Origin: Saccharicrinis sp963665705 | GTDB lineage: Bacteria > Bacteroidota > Bacteroidia > Bacteroidales > Marinilabiliaceae | Direction of reading: 5' to 3' | NCBI GenBank assembly: GCA_963665705.1 | Contig: OY762448.1 | Location: 5,394,001-5,458,000, forward strand | DNA: 64,000 bases | Shown here: in pieces, positions 26,115 through 35,314 of the stretch | Position numbering within the stretch: the first letter of the stretch is position 1 | Layout: every line of letters starts with the position of its first letter | Position numbers and translations under genes: made by a program | Notes under the pieces: model-generated | Told to the model about the DNA's origin: nothing | The model's input: only the letters and a program-made list of their open reading frames with translations | Database searches by the model: none

Positions 26115-26519
26115 TTACAAATCAAATATAAGTTTAACAGTACTACCATTATTTTCAAATTCTATATCATCAGCAAGATGATTCATCAAAAATATACCTC
26201 TACCATGCGTTTTCTCAACATTTTCTGGTAAAGTTGGATCAGGTATATCAGTATAATCAAATCCTTCACCTTCATCCTGAATAATGAATTCTAATTTTTT
26301 TTCGGTAATAGTATATTCTAACTTAACTTTTTTCTTTATATCAAGCTTATTACCATGTACAATGGCATTATTTACACCCTCTACAATAGCAAGTAATAAC
26401 TTTCCATAAATATCAGAATGTAATTCATACTGATTTGATATATCATCGATTAACTTCTCTACGAGAGTAATATTTTTAATATCTGAATCAATTACCATTT
26501 TTTCCACAATCAGATCCAT
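26115..26519 (-). CDS. RsbW-like ATP-binding protein (anti-sigma-factor kinase type)
   Basis: 134 residues, only an HATPase_c_2 domain. The N-box is 'LLAIVEGVNNAIVHGNKLD', the G1 box 'IIQDEGEGFDYTDIPDP', and the G2 box 'THGRGIFLMNHLADDIEF'. Proteins of this size are anti-sigma serine kinases (RsbW/SpoIIAB) or partners of STAS-domain switches. No sigma factor or STAS gene is adjacent, but a STAS protein is encoded at 62243. Cytosolic. An inverted repeat TATACG-N7-CGTATA lies 16 bases upstream (26535-26553). Confidence 0.85.
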   Translation of the reverse strand: MDLIVEKMVIDSDIKNITLVEKLIDDISNQYELHSDIYGKLLLAIVEGVNNAIVHGNKLDIKKKVKLEYTITEKKLEFIIQDEGEGFDYTDIPDPTLPENVEKTHGRGIFLMNHLADDIEFENNGSTVKLIFDL

Positions 26520-26602
26520 TTAGCTTCCGAATTATATACGTTTCTCCCGTATACTAATTTTTAAATAAATAGTTACTAAAATCAACAAATATTTTTAAAC
26601 AT

Positions 26603-27772
26603 TTAATTAAAATTAGATAACCAATCTATAGGATTTATCTTTTTATTCTCTTCCCAAATTTCAAAATGCAAAATACCACTTTTATCTTGATCATTGGTAT
26701 ATATTTGACCAATATTCTGATTACTCTGAATATTTTCGCCACTCTTTACATATACATCTACTAAATTAGCATATACAGTTAAATATTTACCATGTCTAAC
26801 AATAACAGCTTTATTATAGCCTGGAATAGCAATAACACGGCTTACAGTACCTTCGTAAACACATTTAACAGCATTTTGTTTTAAAGATGTTATATCTATC
26901 CCATTATTCTTTACTTTTACGCCCTTTAAAACAGCGTGATTATGTTCACCAAACTTACTCGTTACAATTCCATCTTTTACTGGCCATAATAATTTTCCTT
27001 TAGCTTTGGAAAAATTACTAAACATATAGGTGGTAGAATTATTTAAAGATTCAGCAATTAATTTTTCAATATTCTTTTGAAGTGCTTTAGCTGATTTTTG
27101 TTTCTTTAATATTTCTCTTTTTAACCACTTTTCATCTTTCTTTAATTTAGTAATGTAATTTTCTTTTTTAGAAATAGAAAGCTTAATAGATTCCATTTCA
27201 TTATTCAATAAATTATATACTTCTTGTTTTTCTTGCAAAATTGAAATATTATGAGCCAGGATGCTATCGTGTTTAATTTTTGTATCCACCAAAACTAAAC
27301 CTTGCTTTTTTCTATAGGAACTATACTGTTTTAGTAAATTAAATCTTCTGTAAGCTTCTGAAAAACTATTAGCACTAAAAATTATCATTAATTCATTTAA
27401 ATTACTACTTAATTGTTTATTAGCCTCTATAACTAAAGTTTCATAACCTTTTTTAATAGATTCTATTTCTTCAGTTAACTTTTTAATAAAAAGTTCATTT
27501 TTTTTAATTTCTTCAGATATAAATTTTATTTCAGAATTATAGGTATTAATAATACTTTGTTGAGAACTAATTTTTGAGTTTAATACTTTTAATTCATTTA
27601 AAGAATGAACTTTAGAAGCTCCTTTTTTATCCAATAACTGTTGTGCATTAATAATTTCAGCCTCATACTTTTTTCTAAGATCTTTTAGTTTATCCACTTC
27701 ACTATTTTGACAAAAGCAAATGGATCCCATAAAAAAGAAAAAAAAGAGAAAATTAAATATCCTTAACTTCAT
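26603..27772 (-). CDS. EnvC-like murein hydrolase activator with degenerate M23 (LytM) domain
   Basis: 389 residues from the ATG at 27772, which gives a clean signal peptide ending 'GSICFCQ'; an upstream ATG at 27808 would add 12 residues in front. A long coiled coil (about 20-240) precedes a C-terminal LytM domain ('GKLLWPVKDGIVTSKFGEH...GIDITSL...VIVRHGKYLTVYANL...LHFEIWE'). In active M23 peptidases an HxxxD zinc site is expected; here the first ligand position reads 'NNGID', so Asn replaces His. This matches EnvC/NlpD proteins, which activate amidases at division instead of cutting peptidoglycan. It follows the frameshifted DUF4292 gene. Confidence 0.88.
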   Translation of the reverse strand: MKLRIFNFLFFFFFMGSICFCQNSEVDKLKDLRKKYEAEIINAQQLLDKKGASKVHSLNELKVLNSKISSQQSIINTYNSEIKFISEEIKKNELFIKKLTEEIESIKKGYETLVIEANKQLSSNLNELMIIFSANSFSEAYRRFNLLKQYSSYRKKQGLVLVDTKIKHDSILAHNISILQEKQEVYNLLNNEMESIKLSISKKENYITKLKKDEKWLKREILKKQKSAKALQKNIEKLIAESLNNSTTYMFSNFSKAKGKLLWPVKDGIVTSKFGEHNHAVLKGVKVKNNGIDITSLKQNAVKCVYEGTVSRVIAIPGYNKAVIVRHGKYLTVYANLVDVYVKSGENIQSNQNIGQIYTNDQDKSGILHFEIWEENKKINPIDWLSNFN

Positions 27773-27916
27773 ATGAAGAAGGTATTTTAAAATGAAGACT
27801 CCCACCATTATTAATATCTAAATAATTAATTTTTAAATTTACATCAAATACTTTAATTCCTTGAGTAGCATTAATATCTATATTTTCAGGAAATAATGTA
27901 GTATCAAATTTTTTAA
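27753..27916 (-). pseudogene. Out-of-frame C-terminus of the DUF4292 gene
   Basis: On the minus strand the frame next to the annotated one reads KFDTTLFPENIDINATQGIK and continues '...FDVNLKINYLDINNGGSLHFKIPSSYEVKDI' to a stop at 27753-27755. This looks like the natural end of a DUF4292 protein. It would overlap the EnvC-like start by about 20 bases, as expected in this packed operon. One base appears to be missing in the A-runs near 27909-27922. Confidence 0.75.
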
Positions 27917-28600
27917 AATTTTATAATTAATTTTAAGAGATTGACCTGATCCAAAATCTTTTATAAAAACATTAAAGATTTTAAAAATTTCTGGATAAAT
28001 ATCTATTTCATGAATCACCAAACTGGTATTTTCTCTTTTAACAATACGATTAATTCTTTTATCCCTTATAGATTTAAATGAATAAAAATCTTGTTCATTA
28101 TGATTTTTATATTTTTTTAATCCATCATAAAAATCCTCTTCACTAGGATACAGGAACAGACTATTTGAAATTATTGATTGCAAAATATCAAAACTGATAT
28201 CTACACCGAATTTCTTACTAAAATAATTATAATGTGTTTTAAATACTTGTTTACTATGTTTATCAATTATTATTACCTGATCATGGGATAACTGAGCTCT
28301 AACAAGTTCAATACCCATTAAAGCATAAATTGATACTATAATAACACTATCCTTTTTGATAACAAAACTACCTTTAAAAGACCTATTTTCATTCCCATCA
28401 TTAATTGAAAACGAAACTTTCTTTAAATAAAGTTTATCAAAATTTAATTCATTATCTTTTAGTAGTTTACGTAATTTAACATCAGATAAACTCGTAACAT
28501 TACCAAAGACAACTTTTTCTGTACTTTTACAAGAAATAAATAATAAAAAAAAGAAAGCAACACACACAAAACTACTCTTCCACATAATTCTTTTCTTCAA
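27878..28600 (-). CDS. DUF4292 lipoprotein, truncated by an apparent frameshift
   Basis: 240 residues as the frame stands. Signal peptide with lipobox FISC, then 'VTSLSDVKLRKLLKDNELNFDKLYLKKVSFSIND' and 'FKGSFVIKKDSVIIVSIYALMGIELVRAQLSHDQVIIIDKHSKQVF', the DUF4292 (LolA/LolB-like beta fold) pattern. The last 12 or so residues (LKNLILHYFLKI) are out of character, and the expected ending lies in the next frame (see 27753-27916). It overlaps the TPR gene by 29 bases. The TPR, DUF4292 and EnvC-like order is recurrent in Bacteroidota and suggests an envelope-assembly role. The frameshift may be a real mutation or a homopolymer sequencing error. Confidence 0.8.
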   Translation of the reverse strand: MKKRIMWKSSFVCVAFFFLLFISCKSTEKVVFGNVTSLSDVKLRKLLKDNELNFDKLYLKKVSFSINDGNENRSFKGSFVIKKDSVIIVSIYALMGIELVRAQLSHDQVIIIDKHSKQVFKTHYNYFSKKFGVDISFDILQSIISNSLFLYPSEEDFYDGLKKYKNHNEQDFYSFKSIRDKRINRIVKRENTSLVIHEIDIYPEIFKIFNVFIKDFGSGQSLKINYKILKNLILHYFLKI

Positions 28601-30341
28601 TTTTTTTAATTAAAACAGACGATGAATTCCCTAAACTTTGAGACAATTTCCATTGCTTTAAGGCACCCTCACTATCACCATTTTTAAACAAAATATCTCC
28701 ATAATGTTCAACTATAACATCACTTTCATTGCCACCATTATCAATAGCACGCTCAATAATATATTTTGATTCAAAATATCTTTCCCTTTGAAATAATACC
28801 CAAGCATATGTATCTAGATAAGTAAAATTATTAGGCTCTAACTCTACACATTTAGATATCATAGTTTCAGCTTTATCTAAATCCTTATTTATTAAGGATA
28901 AATAATAACTATAGTTATTTAATACAACAACATTGTTTTCATCAATTTTTAAAGCTTTTTCATAATTATTAAATGCTTCATCAGTTCTATTCAGACTGTA
29001 TAAAATATCTCCTAAATAAGCATAGAATTGACCTTCTAATTGCCTATTGTCACTTATAAAATCAAATCCTTTAATTAAAGTGGAATAAGCTTCATTATTA
29101 AGATTTTTCTGCATACAAGCTAAACCGTGAAATAAATAGAATAAGGCCTCTTGAGGGAAAATAATTAAAGCCTCTTTTGTGTCTGCATATAATGAATCAA
29201 AATTATTAGTATTAATTTGTAACATAAACATATCTTGCCAAACACTAGAATTAGTATTATCATATGACAAACCTTTTTTATAAAACTCTAATGCCTGCTC
29301 ATTACGTTGTTGACTTTGTAAATAATTACCATAAAATATATATCCTTTAGAATTATCAATATGATTATTAATCAAAGTATTAAACAGATTATTGATAATA
29401 ACTGTATCACTATAATTTTTAAAATCAGTGCCAACAATAAATGGTAATAATCTTTGAATTTTAATTTCTATATCTAAATCTTTATCTTTTAATGCTTGGA
29501 TATAATTAGTAAAAAAAGAGACCGTATCACTTTGATTGATAGCTACATTACCTAAAGAAAAATATCCCAGGCCATTATCAGGATCTAAGTTGAAAATTTT
29601 ATTATAGGATTCCTTAGCCTTTTCGTAATCTTTTGTATAAAAATAAACATCACCTAGGTAACCATAATACTTTGGTTCATAGGGATTTTCTTTGATCAAA
29701 TTTTGAATTTCCTTATACGCTAGTGATTCCTTTCCTATTTGTAGATATAATTTTTCTTTTTCTAAAGTAATAACTTCATTAATGCCAATTTTATCCTCTA
29801 AATGATCATAAGTTTCAATAGATTTTAAATACTTTTTATCTTGGGTATATAATTGAGCTAATACATAAAGGTATTCATCATTGTCTGGTAATTGATTAAC
29901 CAATGATTCATACATTAAAATGGAATTAGGAATATCTTTATTCTGTTGGTATAAATCGCCTAATAACATTTTATACCATTTGTTATGAGGAGCTAATCTA
30001 ACAGCATTTTGCAATAAATCCTGCGCACCTTTATAGTCATTAGTGCCTATTTCGATATTTGCCAATTCGTAGTAACATGTACTACTTAAAGAATCTATTT
30101 TAAGACATTCTATTAGATAAACTTTTGATTTATCTATTTGACCAAGCATTTTCAATCGCTGTGCTTCGTAAAAGAAATAATCAAATTTTCTTTTATCAAT
30201 AGAATTTAAATTACTCTCTCTAACACCAAGTTGAACATCAGTACTAGAATTGTTGTTTTTTAAAGTTTTACAACTGTAAATTGTAAAAATAAAAAATAAA
30301 AAAATAAAAAAATATTTCATTAAAAACTTTATTAAACGCAA
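28572..30341 (-). CDS. Tetratricopeptide-repeat lipoprotein
   Basis: 589 residues. N-terminal membrane or lipoprotein signal (IYSC, Cys24; an alternative Met8 start would also serve), then about a dozen TPR units, for example 'SSTCYYELANIEIGTNDYKGAQDLLQNAVRLAP', 'PKYYGYLGDVYFYTKDYEKAKESYNKIFNLDPDN' and 'GQFYAYLGDILYSLNRTDEAFNNYEKALKIDENN'. These are protein-interaction scaffolds. It is probably periplasmic or on the inner face of the outer membrane. It is the gene before DUF4292 and EnvC in a chain with dut and a flippase. No enzymatic domain is seen. Confidence 0.87.
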   Translation of the reverse strand: MRLIKFLMKYFFIFLFFIFTIYSCKTLKNNNSSTDVQLGVRESNLNSIDKRKFDYFFYEAQRLKMLGQIDKSKVYLIECLKIDSLSSTCYYELANIEIGTNDYKGAQDLLQNAVRLAPHNKWYKMLLGDLYQQNKDIPNSILMYESLVNQLPDNDEYLYVLAQLYTQDKKYLKSIETYDHLEDKIGINEVITLEKEKLYLQIGKESLAYKEIQNLIKENPYEPKYYGYLGDVYFYTKDYEKAKESYNKIFNLDPDNGLGYFSLGNVAINQSDTVSFFTNYIQALKDKDLDIEIKIQRLLPFIVGTDFKNYSDTVIINNLFNTLINNHIDNSKGYIFYGNYLQSQQRNEQALEFYKKGLSYDNTNSSVWQDMFMLQINTNNFDSLYADTKEALIIFPQEALFYLFHGLACMQKNLNNEAYSTLIKGFDFISDNRQLEGQFYAYLGDILYSLNRTDEAFNNYEKALKIDENNVVVLNNYSYYLSLINKDLDKAETMISKCVELEPNNFTYLDTYAWVLFQRERYFESKYIIERAIDNGGNESDVIVEHYGDILFKNGDSEGALKQWKLSQSLGNSSSVLIKKIEEKNYVEE

Positions 30342-30344
30342 ATT

Positions 30345-30785
30345 TTAATGTTTACCAGTATGTCCAAATCCACCTTCACCTCTATCAGTAGATTCTAATG
30401 ATTTTACAACTATAAAACCAGCTTTTTCATGTTTTGCGATAACCATTTGACAAATTCTTTCGCCAGATTTTATAAGAAAGTCATCATTACTTAAATTTAC
30501 AAGGATAACTTTGATTTCTCCACGATAATCAGCATCTATAGTTCCAGGAGTATTTAAAACGGTAATACCATGCTTATATGCTAGTCCACTTCGAGGACGT
30601 ATTTGTGCTTCATAACCTTCTGGTAATTCAATAAATAATCCAGTTGGTATCAAAACTCTTTGTAGAGGTTTTAAAATAATATCATCATTTAAATAAGCTC
30701 TTAAATCGAGTCCTGCTGATAAAGCTGTACTATACTCTGGAAGTTCATTATCACTTTTATTTATTATATTAATTTGTAATGACAT
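30345..30785 (-). CDS. dut: dUTP diphosphatase
   Basis: 146 residues, the usual length for trimeric dUTPases. It cleaves dUTP to dUMP and PPi, preventing uracil in DNA and feeding thymidylate synthesis. All five motifs are seen: 'SAGLDLRA', 'RPRSGLAYKHGI', 'LNTPGTIDADYRGEI', 'GERICQMVI' and the C-terminal 'RGEGGFGHTG' that closes over the active site. It overlaps the flippase gene by 17 bases. Confidence 0.97.
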   Translation of the reverse strand: MSLQINIINKSDNELPEYSTALSAGLDLRAYLNDDIILKPLQRVLIPTGLFIELPEGYEAQIRPRSGLAYKHGITVLNTPGTIDADYRGEIKVILVNLSNDDFLIKSGERICQMVIAKHEKAGFIVVKSLESTDRGEGGFGHTGKH

Positions 30786-32298
30786 TTCTATTTTTAATTA
30801 ATTTTTTAAATTCAAATACATAAATAATCCATAAAAATACAACTATTAAAGTAAGCCGTAGTAAAAATAGACTAATATTAATCACTAAATGATTGAAATT
30901 TGGTAACAATGAAAAAATATAAGGTAAAAAAAGAACACCTAAAACATACAAAATCATTGTAATTAAAATGTATTTACAAATTTTAAACCAATTATAGTGA
31001 ATTTTATAAAATTTATTACCCCAGATTATACTGAAAACAACCATACTTAAAAAACAAAATAATCCACTGATCGCACAACCATAATAACCTAAAATAGGAA
31101 TTAATATTATATTAGAAACAATAGTAACTAAAGTACCAATTATACCCATATAAGCTCCATAAATGGTTTTATCTGATACTTTATACCAAACCGACAAAGT
31201 AAAGTATATACCACTCAATAATTGGGCAATTAGAACTAAAGAAATTACACTATTAGCCTCTCTGTATTCATCAACGAGAAGTATATTAATGATATCAATA
31301 AAAAAGGTAACACCTAAAAATATTAATAACCCAAAAAGAACAAAATAATCCAAAATTTGAGAATATATACTATTGTCTTGGGAAGTTTCATTATGCTTAA
31401 AAAAGAAAGGTTCAAAAGCCATACGAAATGATTGAGTAAACATGGCCATTAATACACCAATTTTAAAATTTGCGCCATATAAGGCTACCATTCTATAACC
31501 TTCATCTCCACCTATAAGCCTTGGCAAAAGAATTTTATCGATACTTTGATTAAACATTCCGGTAATACCAACGATTAAAATAGGAAAGGAATATTTATAC
31601 ATTCTTTTTAATAAGGTAAAATCAAAATCTTTAATAATCCCTTTTAATTCATTTAGAATAAAAAGTAAAACAAATATTGAAGCAATTAAATTGGATAATA
31701 AAACATAATAAGCTTCGTGCTCTGATTTAAAAAACCAAGCTACCAAATGAAAATAATTTGATCCAGTTTCATTATCTAGTTTTTGAAGATAAGGACAAAT
31801 CAATAGAAAAAAGATATTGAAAAAAATCAGTATAAAGACATTTAAGAGCTTTATTAATGCAAAACGTATACTTTTACCACAATATCGTAGTTTAGCGAAA
31901 ATAAGCGCTGATATTGCATCTACAGCTACAATTAATCCAGCCAGCCAAATCAATTTATTGTAAAATTGATAGTTATTTGAAAGATTTATATTATTTACTA
32001 CAAAAAACAAGATTAAAACGAATATTAAACTTGTAGAAAGTATACTGAAAAATCCTGTAGTAAAAACACTTTTAAAAGTATCTTTTTTTGAAAATCTAAA
32101 AAAAGTTGTTTCAAATCCATAAGTAAGAATAACTAAAAATATAGCTATATAACTGTAAATTTCAGTAATATAACCATATTGAACATTATCCATAGTTCGG
32201 ATATAATAAGGCATTAAAAGCCAATTTAATAAACGAACAAGTATTGTTCCACCGCCGTATATTACAGTTTCTCCGGCTAAAGATTTTAAATTACTCAA
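30769..32298 (-). CDS. Polysaccharide flippase / MurJ-Wzx-type membrane protein (MOP superfamily)
   Basis: 509 residues with about 12-14 hydrophobic segments and the N-terminal pattern 'SLAGETVIYGGGTILVRLLNWLLMPYYIRTMDNVQYGYITEIYSYIAIFLVILTYGFETTFFRF' of polysaccharide biosynthesis proteins (PF01943 family). It would move lipid-linked sugar units across the inner membrane. Conserved position among TPR and dut genes in Bacteroidota suggests a housekeeping glycan rather than a variable O-antigen, but the substrate cannot be told from sequence. Confidence 0.87.
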   Translation of the reverse strand: MSNLKSLAGETVIYGGGTILVRLLNWLLMPYYIRTMDNVQYGYITEIYSYIAIFLVILTYGFETTFFRFSKKDTFKSVFTTGFFSILSTSLIFVLILFFVVNNINLSNNYQFYNKLIWLAGLIVAVDAISALIFAKLRYCGKSIRFALIKLLNVFILIFFNIFFLLICPYLQKLDNETGSNYFHLVAWFFKSEHEAYYVLLSNLIASIFVLLFILNELKGIIKDFDFTLLKRMYKYSFPILIVGITGMFNQSIDKILLPRLIGGDEGYRMVALYGANFKIGVLMAMFTQSFRMAFEPFFFKHNETSQDNSIYSQILDYFVLFGLLIFLGVTFFIDIINILLVDEYREANSVISLVLIAQLLSGIYFTLSVWYKVSDKTIYGAYMGIIGTLVTIVSNIILIPILGYYGCAISGLFCFLSMVVFSIIWGNKFYKIHYNWFKICKYILITMILYVLGVLFLPYIFSLLPNFNHLVINISLFLLRLTLIVVFLWIIYVFEFKKLIKNRNVITN

Positions 32299-32309
32299 CT
32301 TTTAAAAAA

Positions 32310-33335
32310 TTAAAATAACGAAAATTGTTCTTGATTTAAATTATCCTTTCCAAGATGACTATAGGCAAATGGAGTTACCATTCTTCCTCTTGGGGTCCGC
32401 TTTATAAAACCTTCCTTAATCAAAAATGGTTCATAAACTTCTTCAATAGTACCAGCATCCTCACCAATCGCAGTAGCAATAGTACTAATACCTACTGGAC
32501 CACCTTGAAATTTATCAATTAAAGTTAATAGAATTTTATGATCCATTTCATCAAGACCATGCTGATCAATATTTAATGCCTCTAAAGAAAACTTAGAAAT
32601 TTGAATATCAATTTTCCCATTTCCTTTTACTTGAGCAAAATCACGGACTCTACGCAATAAGGCATTAGCTATACGCGGTGTTCCCCTACTTCTTCCTGCA
32701 ATTTCGTAGCTAGCTTCCTCTGATATAGGAGTATCCAAAATATAGGAAGATCTTTTGACTATATCAGATAAGATATCTGTATCATAATATTCTAAGTGGC
32801 AATTTATTCCAAATCTAGCACGTAAAGGACTGGTTAGTAAACCACTCCTAGTAGTTGCGCCTACTAAAGTAAAGGGATTCAAATCGATTTGTATACTTCT
32901 GGCACCAGGTCCTTTATCAATAACAATATCTATTCTGTAATCTTCCATAGCAGAATAAAGATATTCTTCAACAATAGGACTTAACCGATGAATTTCATCT
33001 ATAAATAAAACATCATTAGCTTCAAGATTAGTTAGTATTCCGGCTAAATCACCAGGTTTATCCAGTACAGGTCCACTAGTAATTTTAAACCCAACATTTA
33101 ATTCATTAGCCACAATATTTGAAAGCGTAGTTTTTCCAAGACCTGGAGGTCCATGTAATAAAACATGATCAAGAGCCTCATTTCTCATTCCTGCAGCCTG
33201 AACAAATATTTTTAAATTTTCTACGATTTTGTATTGACCTTGAAAATCATCAAAACTTAAAGGACGAAGTTTATTTTCAACTTCATTCTCTACAGACTGA
33301 TATCCCTCCTCACGTATATCGAAATTATCTTGCAT
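32310..33335 (-). CDS. ruvB: Holliday junction branch-migration helicase RuvB
   Basis: 341 residues, full length. Hexameric AAA+ motor that drives branch migration with RuvA. Family start 'LRPLSFDDFQGQ', Walker A 'HGPPGLGKTTLS', Walker B 'DVLFIDEIHRLS', sensor-1 'TLVGATTRSGLLTSPLRARFG', and C-terminal winged-helix 'EPFLIKEGFIKRTPRGRMVT'. ruvA and ruvC are not in the window, as is common in Bacteroidota. Confidence 0.98.
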   Translation of the reverse strand: MQDNFDIREEGYQSVENEVENKLRPLSFDDFQGQYKIVENLKIFVQAAGMRNEALDHVLLHGPPGLGKTTLSNIVANELNVGFKITSGPVLDKPGDLAGILTNLEANDVLFIDEIHRLSPIVEEYLYSAMEDYRIDIVIDKGPGARSIQIDLNPFTLVGATTRSGLLTSPLRARFGINCHLEYYDTDILSDIVKRSSYILDTPISEEASYEIAGRSRGTPRIANALLRRVRDFAQVKGNGKIDIQISKFSLEALNIDQHGLDEMDHKILLTLIDKFQGGPVGISTIATAIGEDAGTIEEVYEPFLIKEGFIKRTPRGRMVTPFAYSHLGKDNLNQEQFSLF

Positions 33336-33341
33336 CAGATT

Positions 33342-33734
33342 TTATTCATTTTTCAGGTCCAATTTTATAAGTATTTCATTAAATAACTCCAAATCAAAAG
33401 GTTTAGCCATATATTCATCCATTCCATGACTAATACATTTGTCTCTGTCGGCATCAAAAGTATTAGCAGTTAAACCAATAATATGAGTATAAACATCTAT
33501 TTCCTTTTCATATTCACGAATCTTAGTAGTTGCTTCTAATCCGTCCATTACAGGCATCATAAGATCCATAATTATTAAATCATATTTCTTTTCTTTTATC
33601 AAAGAAACAGCTTCTTTTCCATTATTAGCAATTTCGATTAAATAATTGAATTTGGATAAATTTAAATAAATCAATTTTTGATTTAACACATTATCTTCTA
33701 CTAATAAAATATTTAGAGGACTTGTATCATGCAT
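33342..33734 (-). CDS. Single-domain response regulator (CheY-like)
   Basis: 130 residues consisting only of a receiver domain: 'ILLVEDNVLNQKLI' with the acidic pocket, phospho-acceptor Asp57 in 'LIIMDLMMPVMDG', Thr in 'IIGLTANTF' and Lys in 'YMAKPFDLELF'. The 'EDNxxNQ' opening resembles receiver domains of hybrid kinases and phosphorelays. It lies between nadA and ruvB with no kinase nearby, so its partner is unknown. Six bases separate it from ruvB. Confidence 0.9.
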   Translation of the reverse strand: MHDTSPLNILLVEDNVLNQKLIYLNLSKFNYLIEIANNGKEAVSLIKEKKYDLIIMDLMMPVMDGLEATTKIREYEKEIDVYTHIIGLTANTFDADRDKCISHGMDEYMAKPFDLELFNEILIKLDLKNE

Positions 33735-33764
33735 ACTAACGAATGGATAAATTATTTATATTTA

Positions 33765-34760
33765 TTACAAACCTAATTTTTTAGATATGTCCAACATTTT
33801 TTCAATTGGTTTAACAGCCTTAATTCTAATACTTTCATCTATCTTAATTGAAGGCCATGAATATTTTAAAGCATTAAATAATTTACTCATAGTATTTAAT
33901 CTCATAAAATTACAATCATTACAGGCACAAGTAGAATCATTAGGAGGTGCAGGAATAAAAGTTTTATCAGGACTCGTTAATTTCATTTGATGCAATATAC
34001 CCGATTCTGTAGCCACAATAAACTTATTACAAGAGTCTTTACTAGAATAATTTAGTAAAGCAGCTGTAGACCCAACATGATCAGCAACCATTAATAATGG
34101 CTTTTTACATTCAGGATGTGCTAAAAGTTTAGCATCAGGATTTTCTTCCTGTAACTTCAATATTTTTTCCAAAGAAAACTTTTCATGAACATGACAGGCT
34201 CCATTCCATAGAATCATCTGTCTACCGGTAATTCCATTTATATAGTTTCCTAAATTTCTATCTGGTCCAAAAATTAATTTATCGTCTTTATTAAAACTAT
34301 CTACGATTGCTTTAGCATTTGTGGATGTAACAACAATATCAGATAAAGCCTTAATTTCAGCTGAAGTATTTACATAAGTAATAACCTTATGATCGGGGTA
34401 TTTTTTAATAAACTCAGCAAATTCATCAGGTGGACAACTATCAGCTAAACTACATCCAGCATTTAAATCAGGAACCAAAACTGTTTTTTCAGGTGATAAT
34501 ATTTTAGCTGTTTCACCCATAAAATGAACGCCTGCAACAATTATAATATCAGCATCAGTTTTACTAGCAAACTGTGCTAGCGCTAAACTATCACCTACAA
34601 AATCTGCAATATCTTGAATTTCGTCCTCTTGATAGTAATGCGCCATTAGTACGGCATTCTTTTCTTTTTTTAATTTTAAAAATTCATCTTGAATATTCTC
34701 TATACTCACAATAGGTTCATCTACGAATCCTTTTTTTAACCAGCTTTCCTTTACTTCCAT
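33765..34760 (-). CDS. nadA: Quinolinate synthase NadA
   Basis: 331 residues. It condenses iminoaspartate with dihydroxyacetone phosphate to quinolinate in NAD synthesis. The three cysteines that bind the [4Fe-4S] cluster are plausible in 'NAGCSLADSCPPDEF', 'WNGACHVHEKF' and 'DSTCACNDCNFMRLN'. 'VLMAHYYQEDEIQDIADFVGDSLALAQFA' is the standard N-terminal substrate region. It is the last minus-strand gene before the gene-free region, so transcription starts in that region. No nadB or nadC is adjacent. Confidence 0.97.
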   Translation of the reverse strand: MEVKESWLKKGFVDEPIVSIENIQDEFLKLKKEKNAVLMAHYYQEDEIQDIADFVGDSLALAQFASKTDADIIIVAGVHFMGETAKILSPEKTVLVPDLNAGCSLADSCPPDEFAEFIKKYPDHKVITYVNTSAEIKALSDIVVTSTNAKAIVDSFNKDDKLIFGPDRNLGNYINGITGRQMILWNGACHVHEKFSLEKILKLQEENPDAKLLAHPECKKPLLMVADHVGSTAALLNYSSKDSCNKFIVATESGILHQMKLTSPDKTFIPAPPNDSTCACNDCNFMRLNTMSKLFNALKYSWPSIKIDESIRIKAVKPIEKMLDISKKLGL

Positions 34761-35314
34761 TATATTATATATATAAAATAGAGAAATTTAAATAAATATA
34801 GTAATTATAATATCCTGTTAGTAACGTTTATAAAATTATCGAAATATTATTGTTTTGTATTAACATGAACATATTTGTTGCAGATATTAATATACAATTA
34901 ACAATTAATTTATAATTCTTTTAGTTTGTAATCAGATAATTAACATACGTTATTAACATGTTGTTAATAGTTGACAAATTTAATAAGATTATCTGTTTTA
35001 AGAAGATTTAGGCTGTTAAAATACTGTTTGAAATAGTAGTTAAAATAAAGATCAAATTACTTGATTAATAAAATTGGAGTTTTGATTTAATTTTAAATTT
35101 AGTTTTCCAAAATTATTTTCTTCATTATTTTAAATTACAATTCACAATTTATTAACAGTAATTAATTAGTTATTCACAGGTTATTAATAGTGGTAATATT
35201 TAATATATTTACTCTTGTATTATACTGATATATAAGCATAATTGTTACTTTTTTATCACTATAGTTATTGAATTAAAATGTATACTTTAATTTCTTATTA
35301 TCTTTGGCAAAAAA
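34761..35314. other. Gene-free, repeat-bearing AT-rich region, candidate chromosomal replication origin
   Basis: 554 bases between divergent nadA and rpiB. It contains TTATTCACA (35170-35178), which fits the DnaA-box consensus TTATNCACA. TTATTAACA occurs at 34950-34958 and 35149-35157, with an inverted near-copy in TGTTAATAG (34962-34970). An inverted repeat ATTAACA-TGT-TGTTAAT is centred near 34960, and an outer pair CAGATAAT (34933-34940) / ATTATCTG (34988-34995) surrounds it. Genes on both sides run mostly away from it. parS-like sites flank it at 11 kb and 1.6 kb. No dnaA is in the window, so this is inference. Confidence 0.45.
35299..35306 (+). promoter_or_regulatory. Candidate -7 promoter element of rpiB
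   Basis: TATCTTTG fits the Bacteroidota TAnnTTTG box. It ends only 8 bases before the rpiB ATG, so the transcript would have almost no leader. A -33 TTTG at suitable spacing is not evident. Confidence 0.4.

Noticed and set aside
27878..27922. Programmed frameshift in DUF4292
   Set aside because: The A-runs could allow slippage, but no downstream stem or known DUF4292 recoding exists, so a mutation or sequencing error is simpler.
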